From NCBI RefSeq assembly GCF_002954265.1, contig NZ_PPSL01000010.1, forward strand, positions 36,278 to 100,277: a DNA stretch of 64,000 nucleotides, read 5' to 3'. Below the pieces are notes generated by a model. The model ran no database searches and had not been told where the DNA came from. It saw only the letters and a list, made by a program, of their open reading frames with translations. The position numbers were made by a program, and so were the translations under genes. The DNA is from Flavipsychrobacter stenotrophus. GTDB lineage: Bacteria; Bacteroidota; Bacteroidia; Chitinophagales; Chitinophagaceae. Position 1 is the stretch's first letter. Each line of letters begins with the position of its first letter. Of the stretch, positions 40,100 through 49,416 are shown one piece after another.

Positions 40100-40198
40100 C
40101 TATATTCCCAGCTTCTTTGCCACCTGATAAATTTTCAGCAAATCCTCAAAGATTTGGTTCGACATTTCCCCTGTCGAGCCTACAGCAAAAGGGAACTT
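40100..40198 (-). other. alternative C-terminal tail of the serine recombinase at the right junction
   Basis: Minus-strand reading gives KFPFAVGSTGEMSNQIFEDL then LKIYQVAKKLGI and TAG at 40100-40102. This is an amphipathic helix-like tail with no start of its own. Its STG (TCG ACA GGG) is in the same phase as the RTG (AGA ACA GGG) of the intact recombinase at the left end. If the element circularises by crossover at ACAGGG, this tail would replace the tRNA-derived one. Confidence 0.55.
40169..40174. other. putative attR crossover core (CCCTGT)
   Basis: Second copy of the hexamer found in the tRNA T-stem. To its right, CGAGCCTACA followed by AGGGAAC resembles a decayed tRNA 3' end plus the start of its terminator. 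To its left lies the alternative recombinase tail. This defines an element of about 28.3 kb. Confidence 0.5.
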
Positions 40199-40229
40199 CA
40201 ATTTTCATTGTCGTTCCCTTTTGCTTTTT
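40184..40229 (+). terminator. terminator-like hairpin at the right junction
   Basis: AGCAAAAGGGAAC (40184-40196) pairs perfectly with GTTCCCTTTTGCT (40213-40225), followed by a short T run. It occupies the same relative position as the tRNA terminator at 11865-11908 and shares its GGGAAC/GTTCCC core. Confidence 0.65.
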
Positions 40230-40400
40230 CCTCTAAAACCATTACAAATCCCACCCAGTAGCGGAATACCTCATTTACGTGCAGGTTTCGACACTCTTCA
40301 CTTTTTCGATTGTAGTATATGCAGTCGGGAAATACCAAGAATTGAATTGCGTGTTATTGTGCGTAATCGCGGGAATGCATGGAAGTATCTGCCCATAAAT
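40199..40400 (-). pseudogene. decayed 3' end of a second serine recombinase
   Basis: This stretch is base-similar to 11885-12065, the recombinase 3' end: both share TTTCGATTGTAGTATAT and a GGTTTCGACACTC/GGGTTCGACACTCG segment. Minus-strand pieces CRNLHVNEVFRYWVGFV and EEKAKGNDNEN align with CRTPKVNVAFRYFARLA and GEKEKRELQFE of the intact enzyme, but with frame changes and stops. The similarity fades beyond about 40400. It indicates an older element at the same target. Confidence 0.72.
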
Positions 40401-40508
40401 AGACGATATTGTATTTTTTATATGTCCTGCTCAAACCTCTCGTAAATGCACCGATAGAATACCTGTCGATTTTAGCAGAAAGATGATAAAAAATAATGAC
40501 AGATAAAG

Positions 40509-40534
40509 AAAGACCTCCTTTCGGGAGGCTTTTC
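40509..40534 (+). terminator. short hairpin with T tract
   Basis: CCTCC, loop TTTCG, GGAGG then CTTTT. It looks like a small rho-independent terminator, but no plus-strand transcript feeding it is evident. It lies in the gene-free stretch 40401-40713, where nothing else was recognised. Confidence 0.45.
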
Positions 40535-40713
40535 TGAAAAGTGAACCAGTTAGAACTTCTATCGAAAGTATTCATTGAGGATTTGAAAAGATCAGCAGCA
40601 ATTTTCCGAGTATTGACTATGAGCGAATAGTTTCAAATTTAGTTGCACAATCACTATTTATTAAATGCATTATGTCAGTTTAATAACTGGCTAATTTTCA
40701 AATTTTAAAGCGA

Positions 40714-42786
40714 TTATTCTTTTATGACTTTTATAAAAGACTGCTCCCCGTTAACTTGCTGTAGACTTACAAGGTATATCCCTGAGCTCCATGTGCTGCA
40801 ATCGACCGGCAGATCGAAGGAAGTTGACGATATTCTTTGAAATTGTATTAGCTGTCCTAAATAGGAATATATTTTCAGCGTAGTAGGTCCATCTCCCTTG
40901 TAGCTAATATTGAATGTGTTTACAACCGGATTCGGTGAACATTTGAGCATGTTTGTATTGGTGTTTTGTATCGCAATTGCTGAAGTGACTGGGTTTGGAT
41001 TGTATGGGTTGTAACAATGACCCGGTAGATTGGCGTCCATCCATAACATACGTTTTTGGGTTATTGATTTTAGCGTGTCGATTTCTTCCTGATATGACAA
41101 TGAGAATGGTGGCGCTTCGGGAGTGCCGACATTAATACCTAATATTGTCCAGCGCGTAAAATGGCGTTGCTGTGCTTGATTAAGTATTAGTGCCATTGAG
41201 TCTATGTAGCGATTGATAGAGTCGGTATGGAATGAATGCTGCCTGAAATATTCCCAGTGGCATCTCACTTCATTTTGAAAAATTGTATCACTCATCATTA
41301 TTTTCCACCAAGGCAGAAAAAGAACATCACCATTACAGGGGTCTTCTGTATACATCCATCCGGAATAATCAGGTGGTGTCCAAGGCATTCGCTTCAATGA
41401 CCAGTCGAAATCCCATATAGGTCCAGCATGAAGCGTAGGATCATGGCTATCTTTGTTTTTATGAAAGAACATGCTTTTCTTAAAACCATCATTGTTCCAG
41501 GACATTTCATTACATAGAAGATAATCAACAAAAGATGAGGTGTTGATCTTTGGCCGGTAACCCCATGTGGTATCTATCGGTGATGTACCATAAAGTCGGT
41601 TTTCGAGTGTGTCTATCACATGTTGAATATACATGTCCTGTTGTGGCTGTATAGAATCGAATGACGGGTAGTTATACTTAAATTCATAAAAACGGGTATT
41701 GCATGAATCGGGGGCATAATGAGTGGTCCAGCCCGGAATCGGGAAATTATGTTCTATAATGTAACCACCAGTAAGTTGGTCTCCAGTTGTGTCTGACCGT
41801 CTTAGTTTCGAAATATTTACCCTATTGGCATCACGCTTTATCTTTTCAACAAAAATATAAACGCCCACATATTCTCCGTTTAGCATCACTTCGCAATGGC
41901 GGGTACGCGTAGCATAATGTCCCATGCTGTTAAAAAGTGTGAACATTAATGTATTTCGAATGAAGGATTTATCATTGTACCCTGATAAGAGTATCCAGTC
42001 ATGCTCTGACGGCATCCCAAAGACAACCACATTAGAATCAGCAGACGTGTCTGACCGGTAGGTAGTGAGTACATATGATTTTTGTGGGTATGATGCTGAT
42101 GATGCCCCCCTAATTGAGATGTCAATATTGCCGTCAAATACATTACCTGGATCTGTGGAATGATTGACTGAACCAAGACCATTGTCAATTATCTTCATTT
42201 TACTAAATATTCTTGTGCCGTCAAGAATTGTTTGTCCATTTGTGTTGAGAACTACCAATGGGATGTCTGAACTGATAACCAGTGGGGTTGGTGCGTTGCT
42301 TCCAAAAGTAAGCTGCCAGTCAATCACAGAGCCAGTGTCTGAGGCAGCATCATCTTTAACCATAAGAGTCCATACCCCATTGCCATTTTGTCCATTATTA
42401 ATATTTCCCAGACACCCCTCAGGCAGAAAGGTGCCAGTAAAAGGAGGTGTGCTGCCACCAAGGGGAAGTGAACTGCTTGAAGAGTCAAAACAGGTACCAG
42501 TGAAATTCGCACCTCCCCCTCCAATATTTGTAAAAAGAGACACTACTGTACCATCAGGGGCTATCAGTTTAGCTTCAAGGTCACCATCGTAAGTGTGATT
42601 TATGTGGATGCAGACTTGCACCAAACCAAATGTGTGGTTAAGTGGGACAACAGGCAGACTGCTAATATTAAGTGTAAAATATACCGCAGGTCCTGCATCA
42701 GGAATTAAACCTCCTGTGCCGGAAAACGTTTGAGCGTCGCTATTGAGTGAAAAAAATAAAATGACCGCATACATATATTTAGACAT
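40714..42786 (-). CDS. secreted CotH-kinase family protein with P-domain and T9SS tail
   Basis: 690 residues. Signal peptide-like start (MSKYMYAVILFFSLNSDAQT). Residues about 20-165 form a proprotein-convertase P/homoB domain (VCIHINHTYDGDLEAKLIAP, GVWTLMVKDDAASDTGSV). About 200-580 is CotH kinase-like (IRGASSASYPQKSYVL, WILLSGYNDKSFIRNTLMF, GPIWDFDWSLKR). The last ~75 residues are a T9SS sorting domain (CSPNPVVNTFNISYKGD... to SFIKVIKE). CotH proteins are atypical kinases; with these flanking domains it is exported to the cell surface. Confidence 0.85.
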   Translation of the reverse strand: MSKYMYAVILFFSLNSDAQTFSGTGGLIPDAGPAVYFTLNISSLPVVPLNHTFGLVQVCIHINHTYDGDLEAKLIAPDGTVVSLFTNIGGGGANFTGTCFDSSSSSLPLGGSTPPFTGTFLPEGCLGNINNGQNGNGVWTLMVKDDAASDTGSVIDWQLTFGSNAPTPLVISSDIPLVVLNTNGQTILDGTRIFSKMKIIDNGLGSVNHSTDPGNVFDGNIDISIRGASSASYPQKSYVLTTYRSDTSADSNVVVFGMPSEHDWILLSGYNDKSFIRNTLMFTLFNSMGHYATRTRHCEVMLNGEYVGVYIFVEKIKRDANRVNISKLRRSDTTGDQLTGGYIIEHNFPIPGWTTHYAPDSCNTRFYEFKYNYPSFDSIQPQQDMYIQHVIDTLENRLYGTSPIDTTWGYRPKINTSSFVDYLLCNEMSWNNDGFKKSMFFHKNKDSHDPTLHAGPIWDFDWSLKRMPWTPPDYSGWMYTEDPCNGDVLFLPWWKIMMSDTIFQNEVRCHWEYFRQHSFHTDSINRYIDSMALILNQAQQRHFTRWTILGINVGTPEAPPFSLSYQEEIDTLKSITQKRMLWMDANLPGHCYNPYNPNPVTSAIAIQNTNTNMLKCSPNPVVNTFNISYKGDGPTTLKIYSYLGQLIQFQRISSTSFDLPVDCSTWSSGIYLVSLQQVNGEQSFIKVIKE

Positions 42787-43311
42787 AAAGTAGGATATTT
42801 TGAGCCTTATTTAGCAACTCGGATTAAGCTAATAAGATCATTGAGAGTACTTGTAATATGCATAAAGCAATACTTATCAATAATCTCGTTCAATTTTCTT
42901 TTTCCTAAGTTAACGAAATATTATGTATGCGGGCTACTATTTTTCTAATATCTAGAAGATATTTTATAATTTAAATATTTACAATATTTTTTAAAATCAA
43001 ACCTCATAACTCTCTAGAAAAGTGATCACTTCAAAAGAACAACTAATGCCCCTCCTGATATTTCTTGGTATAAATGCCCTCAATTTCCTCATGATGAAGA
43101 AAGATTCAATGCCTGATACCTGGAAATGCACCTTAATGAAAAGTCGTGCAGCTCAAAAAAACTAATGCAGAAGGTAGGCCCTCGCCTACTTTATATGAAG
43201 TAGATTTTGGTTCTTCTTAAAGTGGTACAAGACCCACTCGTAAATATTGATTCATTAATAAGAGTCATTAATCTTAATAATATGGTAATAATCAATCTGT
43301 TCTGCCCTTTT
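42787..43311. other. AT-rich divergent intergenic region
   Basis: About 525 bases between divergent secreted-protein genes. It is strongly AT-rich, especially 42880-43000. No ORF with protein-like content, RNA or strong hairpin was recognised; it should hold both promoters. Confidence 0.5.
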
Positions 43312-43319
43312 TACCTTTG
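43312..43319 (+). promoter_or_regulatory. -7 element upstream of the Ig-repeat protein
   Basis: TACCTTTG matches TAnnTTTG exactly, 24 bases before the ATG at 43344. No good -33 TTTG was found at the usual spacing. It also overlaps the TTG at 43317, which makes that start unlikely. Confidence 0.5.
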
Positions 43320-43343
43320 TCTATTAAGCCAAATCTAGTTTGC

Positions 43344-46300
43344 ATGATAAAGAAAAATATACATATAGTATTTTTATTGCTAATTTCATTTTCTTATAAA
43401 TTATCTGCACAACCTTTTACGCTGGGTAATTTGTCTGTGTTGCAAATCAATGGAACGAGCAGCGCAGCATCACCGGTGACGATATGCGAATACAATACGT
43501 CAACGCTAAATCAATCTTCACCGGTAAGTTCCTGGCCATTACCTTCTGGAGTGGGAAGTAATAATCTTACGCTTAGCGGGTCTGCAAGTTCAGACGGCAA
43601 TATGACCCTTGACTCAGAGCGAATTAATATTATAGTACCTGGTTACGATGCTGTTAGTGGCACTGCTTCACTTGTTGGCTCATCAGGAGCTAACCGTGTA
43701 GTATTCTCTATAGATCCAACAGGAAATTACTTTGTGGTTTCAAATGTGCCGCAATCGCAAGCTTTCAATAATAATAATTTCCGTTCTGCAACAAGTGCGG
43801 GAGGCAGGTATTATGGCGCCGGTGCTGGGGGCGGAACCAATGGAGTCAGGATAATGGGCACTTCAACTTCCACCCAAGTGGTGGCCTCTGGCAGTACAAG
43901 GGTGGTTCAAATATTTAATGGGCAGCTATATTATTCTACTAATAGTGGTACTCCCGGAATTTATATGGCAGGTTCAGGGATACCGGTTGCGTCGGGAACA
44001 TCAAGTACTCTTGTAGCAGGTACGGCCAGCCCGTACGGTTACGCAATAAGCCCTGACAACAACACGTTGTATGTTGCTGACGACGGTGTAGGTATTATTA
44101 AATATACACGTACAGGTGGAGCAGGGTCATTTACCACCGGACCAGTCGTCAGTTCAATTCCTTGCAGGGGGATAACTGTTGATTTTACAACAACGCCATA
44201 TATCATATATGCCACTACAGCACCAGCTACAGGGGTAAATGCCCTGATAAGATTGACTGATGGCAGTAACATAGTTGATACACTTGCCTTAGCAGCCAGT
44301 GGCACAATCTTCAGAGGAGTGGCTTTCTCGCCGGGCAATTCCGCTAAGTTAATCGGCGGGGGGACTAACATTTGTTCAGGAACTGCGACCTCACTAACTT
44401 TTTATGGCAATCCAGGTGATTCTATAACGTATTCTGTTAACGGGGTGAATAATGGATTAAGGCTTGGTAATAATGGTGTAAATGTTTTGAATACTGGGGC
44501 ATTAACAGCCTTAGGAACCGACAGTGTATATGCTTATTCCCTGGTTTCAATTACCGGATCGGTTGGGACAGTATCTGTATCGGGCAGTGCAACAATAACT
44601 GTCAGTCCGTCGATTCCAGCACCATTCTCCGGGTCGTTAAATGTATGCCAGGGAGGCACCTTCAGTCTTTCAGATACCACACCAGGGGGAAGCTGGTCTT
44701 CCAGCGATCCATCGATAGCTTCTATTTCTGCCAGTACAGGTTCGGGGGTAGGCGTTACATCTGGTGCCACAACCATTACTTATTCATTAACCAATGTATG
44801 CGGTGCAATTATCCGGACTTCAACAATTACTGTAAATCCATTACCTGCGGGTGGCGGCATTACTGGTCCTACTTCAGTTTGTGCAGGATCAATTATTACC
44901 CTTTCGAATACTACCAGTGTAGGTACAGGCAGCTGGAGCACTACCTCTACCCTAGCTACTATTAATAGCTCTACCGGAAGTTTGGTTGCCGGCCTGACAT
45001 CGGGGAATGCAATCATCACATACACTGCAACAACAGCTTTGTGTGGCAGCACAACGCTTACAACAAGTATTACGATCAATTCGCGTCCTAACCCCGGATC
45101 AATTATCGGGGCAGACAGTGAATGTGTCGGCAATACAATAACGCTTACCAGTACAGGTACTTCCGGAGGCACCTGGATATCAGCGAATCCGTCTATCGCT
45201 ACAGTTAACTCATTTGGTATTGTAGGTGGCGTGGCGGCTGGGAGCGTGGTCATAAGGTATAAGGTCACGACCCCCACATGCGGGTCTGATAGTGTACAAA
45301 AGAACATCTTAATAAAGCCACTACCTAATGCTGGTAGTATTGCCGGTCCTTCTTCGGTTTGCGCCGGATCAGTTATCAGCCTTACCAACACTACAAGTAT
45401 AGGCTCAGGTAGCTGGAGTACAGCCTCTTCCCTAGCGACCATTAACAGCTCAACCGGAGTTTTAACCGCGGGAGTTACATCAGGTAATGCAATCATCACC
45501 TATACAGCAACAACAGCTAGCTGCGGCAGTACAACATTGACAACAAGCATTACCCTGAACCCTCAACCTAATACAGGAGTAATTGCTGGGACGGACAGCG
45601 TATGCGCAGGCAGTACAATATCTCTTACAAGTACAGGGACTTCAGGCGGCACTTGGATATCGACCAATCCGTCTGTTGCTACCGTTAATTCAGCAGGCAA
45701 TGTGAGCGGTTTAGTGGCAGGTAGTGTGATCATCCGGTATAAAGTAACTACACCTACATGTGGATCAGATAGCGTACAAAAAACTATTTTAGTAAAGCCA
45801 TTACCTAACTCAGGTAGTATAGGTGGCCCTTCATCTGTTTGTGCAGGTTCATCCATTACGCTAACCAACAGTGGATCTGTAGGAGTAGGCTCATGGAGCT
45901 CGCTTTCTTCGCTGGTTACTATAGGTGCTTCAACTGGTCATTTAACAGCGGCAGGCAGCACGGGGAGCGCAACGATAACCTATACAGCTTCTACCCCTGC
46001 ATGCGGCAGTACCACCACCACAACGACTGTTGTAGTAAATGCATTACCAAATGCGGGTACTCTTACTGGATTGGATAGTGTGTGTGTAGCCGGCACCATA
46101 TCACTTGCTACTACGGGAACAACTGCGGGTATATGGACCTCGTTAAACACAGCAATAGCCACCGTAACGGGCAGCGGTGTAGTTGGTGGCGTACTTACCG
46201 GCAATGCCACTATAAAATATAAAGTAACAACTGCTACATGCGGTGCAGATAGCATAACTAAGGTAATTCATGTAAATCCACTACCGTTGGCCGGGTCTAT

Positions 46301-48713
46301 TGGCGGACCTTCATTTGTTTGCGCTGGTAGCGCGGTAACGCTTACCAATAGCGGATCGTCAGGCGTAGGTCAATGGAGTACAACTTCTTCACTGGCATCT
46401 GTAAACAGTATTTCCGGAGTAGTAACGGCCGGTACCAGCAGCGGAGTGGCAAGTATCACATATACTGCAAGCACGTATTCATGCGGAAGTGCCACAACAA
46501 ATACCAACGTTACCATCAATGCACTTCCTAATGCCGGTGTTATTACCGGTGCGGACAGTGTATGTGCTGGTTCTACAATATCCCTGCTTTCTTCAGGAAC
46601 GTCAGGCGGTACATGGATATCTGCCAATAACAGCATATCTACCGTCAATGCATCTGGTGTTGTATACGGTGTAAGCACGGGAAGCGCAGTAATTCGCTAC
46701 AAAGTGGTAACGCCGACATGTGGTTCGGATAGCGTTTCTAAAACGGTAGTTGTCAACAGCCTTTCTAATTCAGGTTCTATTTCAGGAGCATCAAACGTAT
46801 GCGCAGGTAATATCGTTACCCTTACTACCTCTGGATCTGTTGGTATTGGAACATGGAGTTCTTCGTCGTCCCTCGTTTCGGTAAATGCAACCAGTGGCGC
46901 AATTACAACATCTACCACGGCAGGTGTTGCAACTATTACTTATACTGCATATACCTATTCTTGCGGCAGCACCAGCTCCTACTACCCTGTAAATATCAAT
47001 CCATTGCCATTTTCGGGCATCATTACCGGTACTGATACGCTTTGCCCGGGTACTGCTACCACGCTGCTAGCGTCGGGGGTGACCGGAGGAACCTGGACTT
47101 CATCAAATCCGTTGGTTGCTACCGTGAATGTTTCCGGGACGGTCTTTGCTGTTGCATCCGGTGCGGTAACATTTAAATATAAAGTTACAACCCCTACTTG
47201 CGGATCTGACAGCTCATCATTTAACATCTATGTGCGGCCATTACCCAATGCAGGTACAATAGTCGGTACAGGAACAGTTTGTACCGGGTTTACGATAACG
47301 CTTACAGATGCTGCACCAGGCGGTGTCTGGACTACCAGCTCCCCGACAGTTGCGACAATTTCGGGAGGGGTTGTGACTGGCTTATTGCCCGGAACGGCCA
47401 TAATTAGTTATTCAGTTACCAACCTGTGTGCAACTGCAACTACTACAGTAACAATAACTGTAACTCCGGCTGCAATTACGCCAATAACAGGTACTACTAC
47501 TGTATGCGTTGGTTCAAATATATCATTAAGTAATGCAACCAGCGGAGGGACATGGCAAAGTGCCAACACTGCAGTTGCGAGTGTAACAGCCACCGGCGTT
47601 GTAGGAGGAGTTAGCCAGGGTAACACATTGATATCCTATACAGTACTCAACAGTTGCGGAATCATAACCGTTACGGTACCGGTGCTTGTTAATCCATTGC
47701 CCGTAGCTGGTGTTATTACCACATCATCGGGATCTGTAGTATGTAGCGGAGCACAACTTACACTCAGCAACGCTACGCCAGGCGGGGTATGGTCTAGCAG
47801 CAACACAGGTGTTGCAGGCGTTTCCCCAACGGGTATTGTTAGCGGCAATAGCTTCGGAAGTGCTGTTATTTATTATACCGTGACCAATAGCTGCGGGTCG
47901 GCGTTTGATACAATCTTACTATCAGTGAATACTGCACCTGTATCAGGGGGCATTCCGCAGATAACAACCACCTCTCCATCGTGGGTTTGTGCCGGCGCAA
48001 TGTACCAAAATTTTGGCACCGGCGCTGCCGCTTCATCAGGTTACTACTACCAATGGTCGGTGACAAATTGCCAGCTATACGCTACAGGAACGGGATCTCA
48101 ATATTGTCTAGTTAATTTCCCTTTTTTAGGTGAAGCAACTGTATATTTAGCTACTTATAGCGCTGGTAATATATGCCCAGTGAGAGACACCTTTAAGGTA
48201 GAGGTTGCTAATTCAGCAATTGACCACCCGGTAGTTACTTATAATGGTGGCAGGTTTGAGTGCGATCCTGACCAATCGAGCTATCAATGGGGTTATGATG
48301 ATAAGCTGACGCTTGAACCGACGATCTTAACTGGCGAAAACTCAAAGTATTACGACAATGCATCTCCGGATTTTGCAAACAAGTATTTTTGGGTTGTTAC
48401 TAGCCACCTGTTTTGTGAGCAAAAGTCTTACTACAAGATTCCAGTTGGTGTTGTTGATCTTACACAACCAATAGACTATTCTGTAACATTATACCCGAAT
48501 CCAAGTGATGGAATAGTGTCTATAAAAGTATCTTCGGTTATAGAAGAAGGTGGAACATTATCTGTTTCAGATATATCGGGGAGAGAAGTTCTTTCAACCC
48601 AGTTTGAAACGAACAAAATTACCCTACTTCAGTCAGGACAACCAACAGGTGTCTATTTAGTTACCATCCGATCAAAGCACATCACTTATACAACGAAAAT
48701 GGTCATACATTAA
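43344..48713 (+). CDS. giant secreted Ig-like (BIG2-type) repeat protein with T9SS tail
   Basis: 1789 residues from ATG 43344 (MIKKNIHIVFLLLISFSYKL SAQ boundary), a clear signal peptide. An N-terminal ~330-residue region resembles a beta-propeller-like domain (YAISPDNNTLYVADDGVGII). Then come about 14 tandem Ig-like modules of roughly 80 residues, each with a VCAGS-type start, GTWSS, ATI/VNSSTG and ITYT motifs and a conserved Cys pair. The end is a T9SS type A sorting domain (LYPNPSDGIVSIKVSS to KMVIH). Probably a surface adhesin or matrix protein. Confidence 0.88.
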   Translation: MIKKNIHIVFLLLISFSYKLSAQPFTLGNLSVLQINGTSSAASPVTICEYNTSTLNQSSPVSSWPLPSGVGSNNLTLSGSASSDGNMTLDSERINIIVPGYDAVSGTASLVGSSGANRVVFSIDPTGNYFVVSNVPQSQAFNNNNFRSATSAGGRYYGAGAGGGTNGVRIMGTSTSTQVVASGSTRVVQIFNGQLYYSTNSGTPGIYMAGSGIPVASGTSSTLVAGTASPYGYAISPDNNTLYVADDGVGIIKYTRTGGAGSFTTGPVVSSIPCRGITVDFTTTPYIIYATTAPATGVNALIRLTDGSNIVDTLALAASGTIFRGVAFSPGNSAKLIGGGTNICSGTATSLTFYGNPGDSITYSVNGVNNGLRLGNNGVNVLNTGALTALGTDSVYAYSLVSITGSVGTVSVSGSATITVSPSIPAPFSGSLNVCQGGTFSLSDTTPGGSWSSSDPSIASISASTGSGVGVTSGATTITYSLTNVCGAIIRTSTITVNPLPAGGGITGPTSVCAGSIITLSNTTSVGTGSWSTTSTLATINSSTGSLVAGLTSGNAIITYTATTALCGSTTLTTSITINSRPNPGSIIGADSECVGNTITLTSTGTSGGTWISANPSIATVNSFGIVGGVAAGSVVIRYKVTTPTCGSDSVQKNILIKPLPNAGSIAGPSSVCAGSVISLTNTTSIGSGSWSTASSLATINSSTGVLTAGVTSGNAIITYTATTASCGSTTLTTSITLNPQPNTGVIAGTDSVCAGSTISLTSTGTSGGTWISTNPSVATVNSAGNVSGLVAGSVIIRYKVTTPTCGSDSVQKTILVKPLPNSGSIGGPSSVCAGSSITLTNSGSVGVGSWSSLSSLVTIGASTGHLTAAGSTGSATITYTASTPACGSTTTTTTVVVNALPNAGTLTGLDSVCVAGTISLATTGTTAGIWTSLNTAIATVTGSGVVGGVLTGNATIKYKVTTATCGADSITKVIHVNPLPLAGSIGGPSFVCAGSAVTLTNSGSSGVGQWSTTSSLASVNSISGVVTAGTSSGVASITYTASTYSCGSATTNTNVTINALPNAGVITGADSVCAGSTISLLSSGTSGGTWISANNSISTVNASGVVYGVSTGSAVIRYKVVTPTCGSDSVSKTVVVNSLSNSGSISGASNVCAGNIVTLTTSGSVGIGTWSSSSSLVSVNATSGAITTSTTAGVATITYTAYTYSCGSTSSYYPVNINPLPFSGIITGTDTLCPGTATTLLASGVTGGTWTSSNPLVATVNVSGTVFAVASGAVTFKYKVTTPTCGSDSSSFNIYVRPLPNAGTIVGTGTVCTGFTITLTDAAPGGVWTTSSPTVATISGGVVTGLLPGTAIISYSVTNLCATATTTVTITVTPAAITPITGTTTVCVGSNISLSNATSGGTWQSANTAVASVTATGVVGGVSQGNTLISYTVLNSCGIITVTVPVLVNPLPVAGVITTSSGSVVCSGAQLTLSNATPGGVWSSSNTGVAGVSPTGIVSGNSFGSAVIYYTVTNSCGSAFDTILLSVNTAPVSGGIPQITTTSPSWVCAGAMYQNFGTGAAASSGYYYQWSVTNCQLYATGTGSQYCLVNFPFLGEATVYLATYSAGNICPVRDTFKVEVANSAIDHPVVTYNGGRFECDPDQSSYQWGYDDKLTLEPTILTGENSKYYDNASPDFANKYFWVVTSHLFCEQKSYYKIPVGVVDLTQPIDYSVTLYPNPSDGIVSIKVSSVIEEGGTLSVSDISGREVLSTQFETNKITLLQSGQPTGVYLVTIRSKHITYTTKMVIH
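44860..47240 (+). repeat. tandem ~480-bp coding repeats (paired Ig modules)
   Basis: Two alternating module types (one with TTxxGSWS, one with TSGGTWIS) repeat as a pair with a period of about 480 bases. Equivalent points, the GAYAG-like start ahead of TGYGC, occur near 45111, 45590, 46068, 46550 and 47030. The copies are diverged but share long stretches, giving substrate for recombination and copy-number change. Confidence 0.75.
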
Positions 48714-48736
48714 ATTCTTAGTCTTTGAATTGGGTA

Positions 48737-48771
48737 CGAGGAATAGTTTGCAAACTATTCCTCGTTTTTTT
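48737..48771 (+). terminator. strong terminator of the Ig-repeat gene
   Basis: CGAGGAATAGTTTG pairs perfectly with CAAACTATTCCTCG, directly followed by seven T. It lies 24 bases after the stop codon. Confidence 0.9.
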
Positions 48772-48989
48772 ATGCCCGATAATTCTAAAAAACGTTTTTT
48801 GATGTCTAAGGTTTTCGGTTGCAGGGGGTATATAATACCATTTAACAGTAAAACAGTCGGGGCTGCAATTGTTGCGACCCTACGCGGAGCTGTTTAAATG
48901 AAGTGACTGCTTTGCTACAATACTCTTGCCGGCTAACGGGTAATGCCATTGACTTAAGGACTTTTGTACTTGGCTTATATAGTTAAGCC

Positions 48990-49069
48990 GCCCTTACAGG
49001 GCTAGAGTCTTGGGGTGTTTCAGTACGAGGGGTTGAAGCCCCTCGCTATTTATGTCGCTCTTTCAGAGC
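48990..49069. repeat. REP-like cluster of three short hairpins
   Basis: GCCCT-TAC-AGGGC (48990-49002), CGAGGGG-TTGAAG-CCCCTCG (49026-49045) and GCTCT-TTC-AGAGC (49057-49069) stand in 80 bases of a gene-free stretch (48772-49361). Such hairpin clusters occur as dispersed intergenic repeats in Bacteroidota. Other copies were not seen in this window. The remainder of the stretch shows nothing recognisable. Confidence 0.55.
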
Positions 49070-49361
49070 TTACTCATTTGCTTTAATCACTGACATGAGA
49101 TCAAAAACAGGCACAGTTTCGATCGTTGCAGTGCTACCTGTGGAGCGAACTATCAACAGTTAAAAAGTTCAAGTACCAAAAGGGATAAAAAATATCGCAA
49201 TTTGGGCCTTATATTGGCTTTATAAAAGTTGCTTTCCTTTTATCAGCTGCTAGTTTATAAAATCGTCAATGGTGTTACATTTCTCTCTCAATTTTTTTGA
49301 ATACTACATAGTGCTACAAGGATGGCTCACACCATCAGATTCACCGCAGTTTTAAGGGCAT

Positions 49362-49396
49362 AAAAAAACAGGCTCATGTTGTCATGGCCTGTTTTC
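49362..49396 (-). terminator. terminator of the leftward secreted-protein operon
   Basis: On the minus strand AACAGGCCATG pairs with CATGAGCCTGTT (one bulge), followed by seven T. It lies just beyond the stop of the gene at 49417. Confidence 0.85.
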
Positions 49397-49416
49397 AAAT
49401 CAATTTATAATTTCTT

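Noticed and set aside
40076..40183. Possible structured RNA closed by TGTAGGTTC/GAGCCTACA
   Set aside because: A 9-bp stem with one G-T pair can be drawn, but the minus strand is better explained as the recombinase tail plus a decayed tRNA end. No tmRNA or 6S features were found.
40354..40575. Small ORF on the minus strand right of the island
   Set aside because: It falls in the decayed recombinase region and reads as out-of-frame text with no protein-like features.
44860..47240. Regular repeats that might suggest a CRISPR array
   Set aside because: Period is about 480 bases inside one long open frame and encodes Ig modules; there are no short identical repeats with unique spacers. The same applies to 55881-64000.
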